From Lojkania enalia (taxonomy: Eukaryota; Ascomycota; Dothideomycetes; Pleosporales), in contig ML986614.1 in the NCBI GenBank assembly GCA_010094045.1, positions 147,336 through 211,335 of the forward strand: a stretch of DNA of 64,000 nt, in the 5' to 3' direction. The position numbers were made by a program, and so were the translations under genes. The notes below the pieces were generated by a model. That model was not told the DNA's origin. It saw only the letters and a program-made list of their open reading frames with translations, and searched no databases. Shown one piece after another: positions 1 to 12,379 of the stretch. The number at the start of each line of letters is the position of its first letter. The first letter of the stretch is position 1.

Positions 1-1987
1 TATTCTTGAGAGGTGTTGATTTACAGTGCTTGGTTATTCCAATTCTAGGACTTTTAATTTATGTGTAAGCTCAGGTTACGTGCCTGATCAGCTATGCAGC
101 CCTTGACTCAGCAGTCTCATGTACTATATATTTCCCCACTGTATCTTGACCGATAGTCCAGGACAACCACTAGCACAACCATCAATACATCCATCAATAC
201 AACCCCCATACGGTCTCCATCCACTCCTGCTTGCATTATGTTAGAAATTCGCTCCGACTTATTCAGGCTAACCAAGGTCCAAAGTTTCGGTACCACTCTT
301 TAAACCAGCGAACCCCATAGAATTTTTATCAGTTTGGCTCAGTACGTTGGTTTATTTAAGTGGCAGCAACTTCGGTCCCATTCTCACTTACTATCTCAAA
401 TCTCTACGAGAATGGACATTCACAAAACAATCTCTCGCCAGGCACACCTCCGCCTCCCCACAATGACTGTGATGACCCATGTCCATTATATCAATTGAGT
501 CTAGACCATCTCTTAGCTCACGGTGAACCGTCTGGCTCTAAGATTTTTTACTCCCCTATATCGAGCTTTGACGAACTTTCTAGCTTTAACATTTTTTCAA
601 CTTCTACATCGAGCTCTAGTGAATCCCTATCTCAGTGTAGATTTCGTCCTAGTCATACTCTTATTAAAGGCAGGGCTTTATGTATACGCTTCGTCCGCCT
701 GTTCTTTCTTAATAATTTTCTCACCTTGTGCAAGGCAACAGAAGCTCCACTATCATTTCCAACCCCATAACAACAGTCCTGACCCATGTTGCCCCGGATT
801 TGACTAGCTTACAAGCTGTGAGGGTCATTGGTGTCGGAACTATGCAAGATGGCGATCCATTACTTTCACACTATTCTATTAATATGCTCATCCCACTATG
901 TCTATCTGCTTCCTCCCTGTAATACCCTTCTTCCATCCTTTTATCTCCCCCCACGTACCGTTAGTACCTCGCCCAGAATACAGACAGCACGCTTCTTACG
1001 AGGTTCCAGCATCCGGCCAGCCTCTTCGCTCACATCAGCAGAAACTTCGCCTCAAAAGGGCTCTCTTGAAGTTTTTTTGACTCTTTGTATTATTTGCGAT
1101 GATAATTATAGTTCTCGTACCCGCTCGTCTCGCAAAGCATCCGCTACAGTGCGATCCAGTTTACCAAGATAAGGCTACTAAAATGGCCGTAGAGAGCCTT
1201 GAGTGCCTTGGAAAGGACGGTTGGACAAGAGGCTAAATGGAGGAGAATTGCTTACGAAAACTACTAAGCATTTGGTTAGTAGCCCTGGCCAAGGTGGTGC
1301 AAGATTGAAGTGGAGAAGGTGCCCGGAATCTCCCAAGAATACAATGCTGCCATGCTGTGTCTTAATGGTATTTGAAGCTGCCCTATACCAATTATATCCT
1401 TATAAATTATTACATAATTTTCCTTCGCGTCCTAGGAACTTGCAAAGAGCGACAAAAAATAGCAAAACAGAGATTTGCCAATCCACCTCTAAGTCTTGGG
1501 TGTGTGGGAGTTGCTTGTTCCGGGACTCTTAACTAGAGAACGCTTCTGGTTAGAGTGCTTGGCTTCGTTTTGCTTCCCCATTTTTAAAATTAGGTTATGG
1601 TCACCCACTTAGCTAGTAAGGCCTTTGCCCGATTCTGATGTACAGAGTAGCGGATATCGTACTGCTACTTTGAAGTTGTACGTTCGGACAAATTTTTTGA
1701 TATTTATTAGCCAATTAATCCTTGAACGAGATTAAGAGACATATTACTAGCTTAGCCTTTATATTACGTCTTTTCCTTTTTCCTTTTTCTCCTTTCTTCA
1801 GACCCTTTCTTTGGTGTGGCTAAAGGATAGTAAATAGTCAAAGAGTCAATAACAGCACATATATTAGACGCATCAAGCATAGGATACAAATTATTTATGG
1901 ACACATTTGATATCTCGCATCTTTTGGGCATGTTTTGTGCAATCATACGGCCCGTACGGAGCATAATATTTATAGTGCAGTCTTGAT
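1..1987. other. left-edge region with no supportable gene
   Basis: No reading frame here has a recognisable domain or codon pattern. The longest open stretches (for example 360-770 on the plus strand) are serine- and threonine-rich, overlap each other in different frames and have no convincing start context. The region is moderately AT-rich. It is the 3' side of the acetyltransferase that follows on the minus strand. Nothing repetitive beyond short homopolymers is visible. Confidence 0.6.
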
Positions 1988-2733
1988 TTATAGAAGCTTC
2001 TTCGGACATCTTATCATGGCAATATAGGTTTCACTGCCCTTGCCTCCGTACCTACTCAAATCATCAATGATATTCCGGCCAACCTCTTCGAAGCCCAGTT
2101 TTTCGTATAATCGCATTGCAGGGTTGTTGCTTGCGGCATCAAGGTAAACCAGCACGCCTGACTTATCCGCCTCAAGAAATACCCATTCGATCAGTCGTGT
2201 GGCAAGTCCTTGGCTGCGGTACTGCGGATAGGTCGCTATATTCTCTAGTACTTCGAAACAATCAGCGAATTCACGTACAACCACTAAATAGATATGACTA
2301 GCTTACGATAATGTGTCGCTCCCCGTAACGCCTGCTCCCTCAATTTGCGCTGCCCGATACCAAATTCCATGATAAGGTCCTTGTTGCTCCCTTCAGGTAA
2401 TTTATTTCGATAAATCTCATCTTCAAATTGCTCCCGTTCTTCTCTATCCTTAGACGTCTCATACACTTGGCAAAGGTTGTCGTATACAGGCAAGGCCCAT
2501 TGTGCTGCAGATACCACCTCTTGCGTATCTGAACGACGAATAACAACATATTTGACATATTTGTGCTTCATCTGCTCTGCGATATTGGGCGCTAGAGACT
2601 GAGCGAGGGTAAATGCATCAACATTGCCAAATTGCAGCTGCGCAAACGGCAAGTTCCATGATAAGGCAAATAATGACGCGATTGCATAAGCATCTGTGGC
2701 CTCGGCTTCGGTGAGGACGTACGGAGATGACAT
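1988..2733 (-). CDS. GNAT-family N-acetyltransferase
   Basis: This is probably a GCN5-related N-acetyltransferase that moves an acetyl group from acetyl-CoA to an amine; the substrate is unknown and the protein is presumably soluble. Two exons, 2307-2733 and 1988-2244, are joined by a 62-nt intron (2245-2306) with a GTAAGC donor, a CTGAT branch sequence and a TAG acceptor. Splicing restores a continuous 227-residue frame. The second exon carries the acetyl-CoA pyrophosphate-binding motif (residues RSQGLA in the R/Q-x-x-G-x-G/A pattern) and the C-terminal NPAMRLYEKLGF motif typical of GNAT enzymes. The start was set at 2733 (MSSPYVLTEAEATDA) because the acetyltransferase fold begins there; an in-frame ATG at 2820 would add 29 poorly structured residues. 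The length fits the family. It has no obvious functional link to its neighbours. Confidence 0.85.
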
Positions 2734-3686
2734 TACTGCATATTGGTGTGATGAATGGAAGGTGTGCGCTTTATGTTGTAGTTTATGTAGTGGGTTTAAT
2801 GCCGAGGCGCTATCACACAAAAGGCATTGAGGTCAACGAATTGTCCGTCCTTTCCCGTCCACCTAGTTTGACCCGAGCTCGTCATTGGTCTCACTCTTTC
2901 ATTCACCAAAATACATTATTATAAACTGATCACGAAGCTACCTACAATAATCTGTCATTACTATTAAACTTGAGTGGAAAATTGGTAAGCCTCAAAAGCT
3001 CCAGCCAGCCTGAGGGACGTGTTCAACACCATCCCGATACAAAAAAAAGGGTAATATTGCTTGTCGTTTTTCCGTGTTAATTTTGAAAATAATATATATA
3101 TATATTTTGCAGGTCTCTATCGTACTACCTATTAAGATCGTTCAAAGATGGATGATGGTGGGATACCTAGGGAGACACTGATATCAGCCCGAAAAGCCAG
3201 GTACAGGGAAATGGCATTAATATGACTCTTAATAATGATGGGAGTAGTGATTAAGAGTGACTGATTTGAGTGGCCTCCCCAGATTAAATTAGTCGCTCGG
3301 CATTGTTGTTAAGACGGGCAAGAACTAACTGTATTTATTCGCTGCATTTACTGCTTATAGGAAATGTTTTGCCCAACGCTTTCCCCTGATATCTTACACC
3401 AAGGATATTGCCATATTAAGGCAGGCGTTAAAATGCTCTGCACCCAGTCTATTTTTCAATACCTTTTTTTGTTTACCGACTTGATACGCACATTGCATAC
3501 GGGTGAAGCGTACGATCAAAGATACGAGTAAATCTTTCTCCAGTCTAGGCTATCAATAGGGAGAGAAAAGAAAAGAGATGGGAAGAAAGGAAACATAAAA
3601 AGAAATATGGAATGAGAAGTAATGAGAAGATCGGAAGAAATAAGCAGATATAAATAGGAAGTAATGGAAAAGAAAGAACAAATGCC
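2734..3686. other. intergenic, AT microsatellite and purine-rich tract
   Basis: No gene is seen. A short (TA)n run lies near 3091-3106. From about 3555 to 3685 the plus strand is almost pure purine, so it is a pyrimidine tract on the minus strand, directly 3' of the transcription-factor gene. This is probably its 3' untranslated region. Confidence 0.6.
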
Positions 3687-5529
3687 TTACTGGAGCGGAG
3701 AAAACGCTAGGCCCTGAGAACTTCCAAGGCTGCCATGGTGAAGCAACTCTCTCCAGATGTCATCGGCAACCTTTCTAAATTCCTCCGTGGACGGAAAAAA
3801 CTCAAGAGCCTTCTTGAACTCATCCACGGTGTTGAGTTTCAACATTTCCCTAATTTTTCGCATCGCGTCTAGACACCACATCCTCCACGGATTTGCAAAG
3901 TCACAACACTCGACGCAGTAGAAGAGTGTAGCCAATATTGGCTCAAGGCTCTTCCCACGAGGCCATCCTTGATAGCCGCCAGAATCCTCGAGTATTCCTC
4001 GAACCCTAGAGAGTACAGGATCGAAGTTCAACCGAATGACTCCATGCCCTAACCGGTTTCGCAAATGGCGCTCAGTAGCCCATATATAGATTGGCATGCC
4101 TGCCGCCCAAACTTTGAACATAGTAGCCATTTCCTGACCTTGACTTCCACTCGGTATATTTGCGTTCCATGGTTCCTCTCCGGGTAAGATTATAGCTTTG
4201 TGCAATGCCTCGAAATATAGGTTGCTCACAGCTTTTTGGTCCACCTCGGTGGAGTATTCGGAAGATGTTGCAAGACCAAGTTGATGTAGCCGGACAACGA
4301 CATCGAAAACAAACGAATTGTTCTTTGGAAACCGCTTGACTGTTCGCCATGCCCGGATTTGAGCATCATCTAGAAATGCTAGGGAAAATTGACCTGCATT
4401 GGGAAACTGTGGCACCGGAAAGTGTGGCGGCAATTGCATAGCAGCAGCCAAGCAGTACGTGGTCCTAATACGACGCTCAGTGTCTAGCTAGTTTCATAAA
4501 GGAATACCTACTAACCATGTTATAGATCTTTGAAGCTCAAAATCAAGGGTATCAATCCCTCCATGACCATCAATAATACGTTGTAATGCCTCAAGGTGGC
4601 CCGTTGCTCCGTCCCATTCGCACTCGACGGCCTTCAATGTTCAGCGTTGCCATAACGAAGGTAAAATTATAACTTACACAGCCAAATGCGAGGAGACTAA
4701 CAGCAAATATCATCGATTCGGAAACATCATTTCCAAATACTCCTAATGTATCCTTGACGATCGCTACTGTCTCTCCTTTCGAATTCAGGGTTTGGAAACT
4801 AGGCTCCAAGAGGCCTGCTCTTTTGTCGTTGAAGAGAGAAGACACGTATGACTGCGCTGATTTTGAGATTTCGTCTTGCGGGATATTACACGTAAAGTCC
4901 AGTGCAAACGGTTGATTGCTCCCTATTACAGCGTCAGTCCGGTTAGAAGCAGCCAGCTATTCATCTTCCAGCCGACAGGCGAACGACACTGAGCTTCTCA
5001 TCAAAGCTCACTTGGCAGAATTATTCTCCTAAGGTGTAGACTCACCTATTCGAGGTTGCTCAGTGCCCCCAAATCCACTCGCCCACGAAAATCTGGGCGG
5101 TAATGACCCTATCGCAGGCATACCAGCCGTGCCTCTTTCTCCCACCGTGAGACTTCTGAGGCTATCAACCTCACGGGACCTTGATCGACTAGACCTAGCT
5201 CGCTGTTTTTCTTTCCTCCTCTCGCTACTTCCTGAGGAAAGGCTCTCGTTAGGACCTCGTCCCTGTCTTTGCTGTTGCTGGGCCAAGTAATTCTTCATAA
5301 CTTGGCTTCGAACGGTCTTGAGATTCCGCTTTCTTGTAGTTGCACTTTCATCGCCAGTAGTCATAATGAACTTGTACTGCTGCTGCGGGGATTCAGGCCT
5401 CGACGAGGGTTGTTCCGGGACTCCAAGCTCGCTTGGAGGTTCGATCGCAGTTTCCGCCGTCGCACCACCAGACGGGGACGGCGAAGTAGTATAATGAGTA
5501 GTAGGATCTGGTGAGTCAGCCATTTCCAA
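3687..5529 (-). CDS. fungal-specific transcription-factor-like protein (Fungal_trans_2 type)
   Basis: This is a probable nuclear regulator of the type that carries the fungal transcription-factor regulatory domain without a visible Zn2Cys6 cluster. Four exons are supported: 5046-5529, 4678-4922, 4516-4631 and 3687-4464. They are separated by introns of 123, 46 and 51 nt that all keep frame and give about 540 residues. The N-terminus has a low-complexity lead followed by a basic segment (around TVRSQVMKNYLAQQQQ) seen in many of these regulators. Exon 3 encodes a helical motif (VECEWDGATGHLEALQ, then a GG-I-D-T-L turn) that is characteristic of the family and only appears after splicing. The final exon is a helical domain of about 260 residues. 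A GTAAGG just before the stop could be an alternative donor, so the last residues are less certain. The target genes cannot be deduced. Confidence 0.75.
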
Positions 5530-7584
5530 CGAGAAAAACTACGATCAAGTGTGCTGAAGTACGTTTGCTGTGGCTGGAAATGATTGACTTTATAAACCTG
5601 GCGGGATTAAGCAGCACCGGAATGATGATATACCTCTAGCCACACCACACTCCTCATCGGGGCTACTTTCGCCCGCTTGGACCAACTCGAATCGCTTGAC
5701 CCAAATCTAAGATAGGGATCAGAATCTACGGTGAATGCAACCGGAATACAATCTCAGCGGAGTCGTTCGTTACATCATTGTTTGCCTGGCATGGTTCGAA
5801 TCAACGTTCAATCCGGGCGCTAGTTAGCCACCCCCAAGGACGATACGGGTTTCAGTCACCGCCATTGGGTGTTAGTGCACCGCTTTTGAGGCTGATATCG
5901 CGTGCTTTGTGAGCCGACTTGTTGGCCATTCATCTGATTGGACTTGTAGGGGAAAGGATTGGGGGCGAGCTTCAGCTGGGTGGACCTAGTTTCGGCAAAG
6001 CGGACAACGAAAACGCATCTCCCAAGTGGAGAAAAGTAAAGTGTGTCAAGAACAGGCACGGAATTAAAATTGTGTGGTCGGAGCCTACAACAGGGTCTCT
6101 CCAGAAATCTTGAGTAAGCACTGCTAGAGGGGGAAATGGTCAAGCTCGCTTATTGATCCTTCGTGTAGTCAACCCCAGCCCCAGTTTGAGGCTGATGCAT
6201 GTTAGGCCAGTTAAAGCACTACAATTTGTGCGCTAATCATGGTTATACAGATTTCCCAAGGTGTAACCGGGATCGCCATATGGCTCGAGTGCCCCGACCT
6301 ACATACCGCAGTAACACCAAGCGGGATTTGGTCGCTAAAGCCTGGAGACTGCCTTGTTCTCTTAACCGCAGGGTCTCACAACTGCCTATGTCCGAAATCA
6401 GGGACTTTCGATTCTCTACGAAACGGTTAACTAAACAATATAACGCGTATTAAAAAAAAAGCCAGGTACTCACACACCATGCGTGCTCCACTCATATGCG
6501 GGAGATGCGCCGGAGATTTAGAATGATGATTTTCGGCCGATTCAATATCCATTCCTCTAGCTCAACTAAACATCCATAATGTGGCCAATTGGAGCTGAGA
6601 ACTCATTCTTTGCCACCTTTAATTTCGTTACCTTTAGGCGTCTTCGGCTGACGCATGCTATAGCATCTACCAAGGCCAAGTGAAAATTAACAGATTAAGG
6701 TATTATTTCCCCATACACGTGCACATTTCATAGCTTTCTACTAGACTTTCTACCACTAAAATGTCGATTCTTTATGATACGCCTTGATGGCAGGACACCC
6801 ACTCGTTCCGATAGTACAGCAGTATCTTATTATATTCCAAAGAGGTCAAAATTGAAAATTGTCTCTTCTTAACACAGAAGTTTCCAGATCCTTGGGTTTC
6901 GCAATATTTCTGCACCATATTCTGCCCTTGAAGAACATAATAATCGCTTACCATACTTGTTAGACTTAATGTGTTTATCCAAGGGGGATAACATTTGATT
7001 TCTCCTATAAGGCAACTAGCATTCATTGTTCATCGATCTTTCACAACAAAGCTTGTCGTCGCTTTTTAAGATGTGCATTTGTTATTACACGTGGAACATT
7101 CGCTATTCGGAATTGCCTAAACCCTCTCCCTCCACCCACGCCAAAAAAAGAGTGGACTCTACGAGAATATGTGAAATTAACGCTCCGAAAAAAACTTGAA
7201 TAATCAATCCTCTTCAGGTTAGGTTACACAAATCGTGACTATCCATGAATTAGATAACATCTGGCGGATCAACCAAAATAAAAAAAAAAGGAAACCTATC
7301 GAGGCATACACCGTATAGCGAGGAGAATTGTTTCGAGTGCACAGGATCCTTCAATCTCGGCAGATTTCCCTTGACATCATATCCGAGTGCTCAGCTAGTA
7401 GTTAGACTGTAGTAGTTCCCAACTAAACTCGTGTTGACTTTCATCTGCCCCTTCAACAGGTCTTCAGCGCTCGGGCCAATGTGCGGGAAGTTAGCCACAT
7501 CTGTGTCCCAGCCGAGAGAAGCGGAAGGGCTTATCGAAGACCGTGCAGCACTTGTGCACGAGTTTCGCGCCAGATTGTCTCACC

Positions 7585-7701
7585 AGCCACAGTTATACGA
7601 TCCTTAAGCCATAATTGGTCAATGTGCAGTCTTAACTGTGGCTTCTACTGTGGCTCATAAACATTGTGGCTAGAGATGTGGCTGATGCCCATATCAGCCA
7701 C
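7585..7701. repeat. clustered inverted repeats built on AGCCACA/TGTGGCT
   Basis: AGCCACAGTTA at 7585-7595 is matched by its perfect reverse complement at 7633-7643 (11 bp, 37-nt spacer). GTGGCTGAT at 7678-7686 pairs perfectly with ATCAGCCAC at 7693-7701 (9 bp, 6-nt loop). Two further TGTGGCT copies lie between them. The density of one motif in both orientations over 117 bp is not expected by chance and suggests a foldback element, for example a MITE remnant, or a protein-binding array. No flanking target-site duplication could be fixed by eye. Confidence 0.5.
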
Positions 7702-10700
7702 AGCCCCCCCTCAAGACCAAACACTACTCCCGAGACCAAGACATTTCCCGGATCCTTAGTCGCTCGACGGCTATGCCACATCTCGAACCATATCACGAAG
7801 CCCTTACCAAATATATGACTGGCTTTTGCTAAAACCTTTCCGATTTCTTGTTAAGGATTAAGACAACTTTGATCGAGGCTTGGATTGATCGGCAGGCTTG
7901 TTTTCTCGTCTTGGAATTATCACAGTGAAACTGGCCTTTGATCTTGCATTTCAGGATTTGGGGGTCAAACTCATTGCCGCCATTCCTTCTGAAGAATACT
8001 GTGAGATCTGTCTTCAAAAATCTCAACCTCGTCATCCCCCAGCCTTCTCCGAATCAAGCAACAACATTTAAAGATCCTTGTACAGCATGTTGCCTTATAA
8101 TAGCCACAAAATTCGGAGATCTGCTCGGAAGCTAGCAAGAATTCAGAGAGTGCCAATCTGACACAACAATCTCCGATTATGCGTTTTGTTTCCATCTGCT
8201 CTTACGCCTCATCACCCTAAAGAAAGATGACACGAACGTTTTCTTTGATTAAGAAATTGTGTTTGCTAAACAGACAGCACAGAAGAGGAGGATCATACAA
8301 TGCTATCTCGTGAACCTGAACATTGGCCCCCGCGATTCTGTATCAGCTTGCTTCGCCACATGCCCAGTTAGTGATGTCACATGCGTCAACGCCCGAGGTT
8401 ACTGACAATGCCCTCGAGAATCTCATGTAAAGTGGCTTTAGTTGGGGACCAAGGGCTCTAGTCCTATGCAGGCTATGCATGCGGCCTCTGGATAACATCA
8501 AGGATCTTGGTGCCTAATAGTACGGCCGAAGTGTATCGGATTGACATCATCGTTTAATGAAGTAGCCTTCCTTCTATTATGCCTTAGCAGGCCTGGGTTC
8601 CTGGGAATTCTCTCACAGCATATGCACAGATATCTGCAGCTACTCCTAGTAGCCCGATCGTTTCTGATCGTGCTATTTCTCTCTAGTGATAATCTGGAGC
8701 CTGGACAAAGCCGATCCACTTTACTTTAGCTAGCAACATCTACTTTATTAAGAATTCAATATGAAACAATCCGCCGATTGTGTATTTTGTTCCTCGGTTT
8801 TCCGCTTTGTGTTTAGAGGAGGATCAAGCTACCTCAGCGGCCCTTTACAACTTTTATATATCTGTCTTAGTATCAATGCCTCGTGTAAGGTAAGTTCGAG
8901 TTAAAGCACACTCTTACCATGTCATAGGACCCTGAAAGGAATAAAAATCAATAATTCGGGCTTCAATCTCAAGATTAATAAATATATTATGCATACGTTG
9001 GGGAAGGACGCTGGGCATTAAGCAAGAGTATGACGGTGGCTTGAGGTAAGTCCACATGATGTTCAAAAGGCTCACGAGAAAATCCGTTACGTTTCGCTTT
9101 GCGGCGGAATAATAGGCCAAGAACCCCGCCAGCTTCTCGCCATCTCATAGATTTTCCTATAGCTTCTGTCTCGCATCCTCCTAGGCAACAATATGGGCAC
9201 GGCCGACAATAGACCTGCAATTCCCTAAGAAATTTTTTAATCAATATCTTCGAAATACAAACTTCTCACGTTATAACTTAAATATTTCCGTGATTTGCGT
9301 TTGTCACATGATAAAGGCCATGTAATTTCGAATCTCTATTGCCACGAAATCTTGATTAACCACTACTCTTGCGCATCATTTCGAGTGTATCGGACACATA
9401 TTGAAGTCTTACATTGAAGGGCCCTAGAGTATTCCGTCGTAGCCACGGTACACTAGTAGAGTAAATTACACAGGCATTAGACAATAAGATATTTTCTAGT
9501 AAATCGTAGTGAAAACTCATACATTATCTATAAACAAAATATCCCTTCTTACTTAGGCTAGGCGAATGAGCTATCGATACTTCGGACCAAAGATTTGGGA
9601 TAGCCTACCGCGAAATAAATTTACCGTCCCGAAACGTGTTATTGCACTACTTCTACGAACTTTACTCATATTTTTTTGCATTCTACGGCCTGATGAAGTT
9701 TTGGTAGAACGGGCTTGCATATGTCGAGTAGTTTGTGTGACGTGTTAGAATATAATGCGTTGGGCGATTGATAAAAATAATCAGTACGACGTCTTAATCC
9801 TCCTAGGCACTCGGGGTTGAGTAGCCCTGTTCGGATTCTTACGTCTTGAATTCTGAATCGCCAAACTTTGAAGTGGGACGTTGAAGAACATGAATTGCTG
9901 TGTCAAGCTTTTCTTCCAACCACTAACAAGAAATTCTCCACGTGCCGTAATTTGAGCACAACATATATTATAAAAGTCCGTACGTTTGCACTGTAATAAT
10001 GTGTTCGGGATTGGGGTTAATACAACATCCTTCACCACCCTCAATATCGTACTATTAGGCATCCCATTTGCCAAAAGCATCGATGCCTTAGAAATACCCC
10101 ATTAGACTCTAGCCCCTAAACAAGACGAATCCGGTCATTCTCTCCGATCGTATGGATTTACGATTGTTCAATGGTAGGATACGTCCCCGATGTTCCCCCT
10201 CTCCTTAAGGAAGTTTCCCGCGTCGTACATAACATAGATGCCTAGTGTGGACTATTGTAGTCAATAACATGCTAAAATTTCTGGAATGATACCGTGTAAG
10301 ATGGTGTTCATAGAAGGATGATGCAATACGGCAATTTTAATACTAGGCCCTGTTTTGCCAAGACCAGGATGATACCTTGTAATTTGGCTAGAACACAGGA
10401 GACGCCAAACTATAAGATATATGAAATAGGAACTGCTGGTTCGGATGCTTAATAGCTTGCTCCTTTGCGTTGAAGAGCACTGCTTCCGTTTTCACCTCGT
10501 AAGCTTCTCTCGATAAGCGTCCTCTACTAAGGATTACAGTATTGGAAAAGCTCTTATACAGTAGAATCCCTACTCAATTTAGCAATATGGTAGAAAGTTT
10601 CGGTACAGTGTATAGCGTCTAAGCTTCCGTAGAAATAGCTTCTACCCCAATAAACAGGGAGTTCCTGTTCTAGGGAGTGACTTGGCACTAGGCTGAGGGA

Positions 10701-10914
10701 ACCCAAGGAAACAATGTCTAGATACACTGGCTGTGAATGGTGCTTATATAGTGATGAAGCGCTTCAAGTTCGATATTAGCATGCACTAAAGTTAAATAGT
10801 GGTTTCGGTATGGTGACGTGAAGTCCTCGCAGCCAATAGCGGGATCGGGAATTGGTTGGTCCGAGAATTTAGGCTGTCTTGGCAACTGGCTGGGCCGGTT
10901 CAGCTTCTCGAATA

Positions 10915-10927
10915 TTCTCCGTCCTGA
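10915..10927. promoter_or_regulatory. heat-shock element upstream of AHA1
   Basis: The bases TTCTCGAATATTC form three contiguous alternating nTTCn/nGAAn units, a perfect minimal site for heat-shock factor Hsf1. The site lies 335 bp upstream of the AHA1 start codon. Aha1 is an Hsp90 co-chaperone, so heat-shock control is expected from established biology. Confidence 0.7.
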
Positions 10928-11261
10928 AGCGGTATTTCAACGTTAAGACCTCCTTGTTACCTTCGCCTCTGCCATAGCCGTTTCTTTCTGTCTGCTGCAA
11001 CTTTTTATACTTTGAATATAGCCCAAAGGCAAGTGCAAGAGCTTTTACTTACGTTCTTACTTTCTGTGATGAAATCTTAGCTGGCACCAGGCCTAGAAGA
11101 CTTGTACTCTTTACATGCGGAATAGCTTTGCAGAGCATCGACTCCTATTTCTGAAACACTGCTTTGTGACCCTTACTATTAAGCGGTTCCTGCAAAGAAC
11201 CACAGCTAACCTCTTATATGCAGATACCGTCTACTTAATAAATTCCTCTACATTCGTCACT

Positions 11262-12379
11262 ATGGTCCTCCACAATCCAAACAATTGGCATTGGGTGAAC
11301 AAGGATGTCTCAGGATGGGCGAAGGAATACCTTGACGAGGAACTCCCTAAGATCTCGGCTGACCGGGATGGTGTTACGGCGAAGGTCGACAAGGTCATCA
11401 GCATGGATGGAGACGTCGATGTGAGCCAACGGAAAGGCAAGGTCATCACATTGTTTGATGTTAAGCTCAAGCTCGAATATTCGGGTATGCCCACAGCCTC
11501 AGATGGACTCTGAATGTAGTTAATAGGACTGACTGGTTACTAGGCAAGAATAAGGAAGGCGAGGAGGCTAGCGGTACGATCACAATTCCTGAAGTGGCCC
11601 ATGATACGGAGGAAGACGAGTACGTCGTATGTTCCCTTCAATCGCGCAGTTTTTGTCGTTCCGTTCCTTGGGCATTACATTCGCTAACATCAGCTTAGTT
11701 TGAGATAGATATCTATTCCGATTCTAGCGAGAAACAGCCGGTCAAAGACCTAGTGCGATCAAATATTGTCCCGCAACTTCGCTCAAGCCTTGCAAAACTC
11801 GGCTCAGCACTGATCGCTGAGCATGGTAAAGATATCCAGCACGCTCCTGGCTCTAATCCGTCCAGCGGATTCACCACGCCCAAAGTTTACTCGAGCTCTT
11901 CGGTCAACAAATCTGAGCCGAAGGTCTCATCAACGATGACGCAGTCCAACTCTGGAACTTCCGTCAATGTCGTGACTATTACAGACAGCGCTGAATTTCG
12001 GACTACCGCAGCCGAGCTCTTCCAGACATTTACGGATCCCCAACGCTTAGCAGCATTTACGCGGTCGCCACCCAAAAACTTTACTGGAGCCAAACCTGGG
12101 GGCAAGTTTGAGCTGTTTGGTGGAAACGTCAGCGGGGAGTTCACGGAGCTGGAAGAGCCTACGCATATCGTCCAAAAATGGCGACTCGCGCAATGGCCTC
12201 AGGGACACTACTCTACCCTCTCGATCTGGTTCGACCAAAACGATATTGACGCGGTGACCGTCATGAGGGTAGAATGGAAGGGAGTACCCGTCGGTCAAGA
12301 AGAACCGACCAAGGGTAACTGGGGTGAGTACTACGTTAGGAGTATCAAGACCACATTCGGATTTGGAACAGTGTTGTAG
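11262..12379 (+). CDS. AHA1: Aha1, activator of Hsp90 ATPase
   Basis: This Hsp90 co-chaperone binds the middle domain of Hsp90 and speeds its ATPase cycle; it acts in the cytosol. Three exons, 11262-11484, 11544-11626 and 11699-12379, separated by introns of 59 and 72 nt, give 328 residues, the usual length. The start was chosen because it puts the conserved NNWHWVNKD motif of the Aha1 N-terminal domain near residue 7. That domain runs to about residue 150. A serine-rich linker follows, then the C-terminal AHSA1/START-like domain (about 205-325), with the VEWKGVPVGQE segment and the final F-G-F-G typical of Aha1. The frame is open further upstream (from 11115) but that part lacks conservation. 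A perfect heat-shock element lies in the promoter. Confidence 0.95.

Larger units (their letters stand above)
5530..11261. other. 5.7-kb AT-rich gene-poor stretch
   Basis: Open frames in this interval are short, AT-driven and without recognisable domains on either strand. The part next to 5529 is the promoter side of the transcription-factor gene, and the part from about 10.8 kb is the AHA1 promoter. A cluster of inverted GTGGCT/AGCCAC repeats lies at 7585-7701 and is listed separately. I see no tRNA and no intact transposon open frame. Confidence 0.6.

Noticed and set aside
360..1532. Overlapping plus-strand open frames
   Set aside because: Several frames compete over the same bases, none has a domain, and composition is that of noncoding DNA.
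5063..5514. Plus-strand frames over exon 1 of the transcription factor
   Set aside because: They are antisense shadows of a well-supported minus-strand exon.
5793..5803. GGTTCGAATC, a tRNA B-box match
   Set aside because: No D-arm, anticodon stem or acceptor stem could be folded in the 70 bases upstream.
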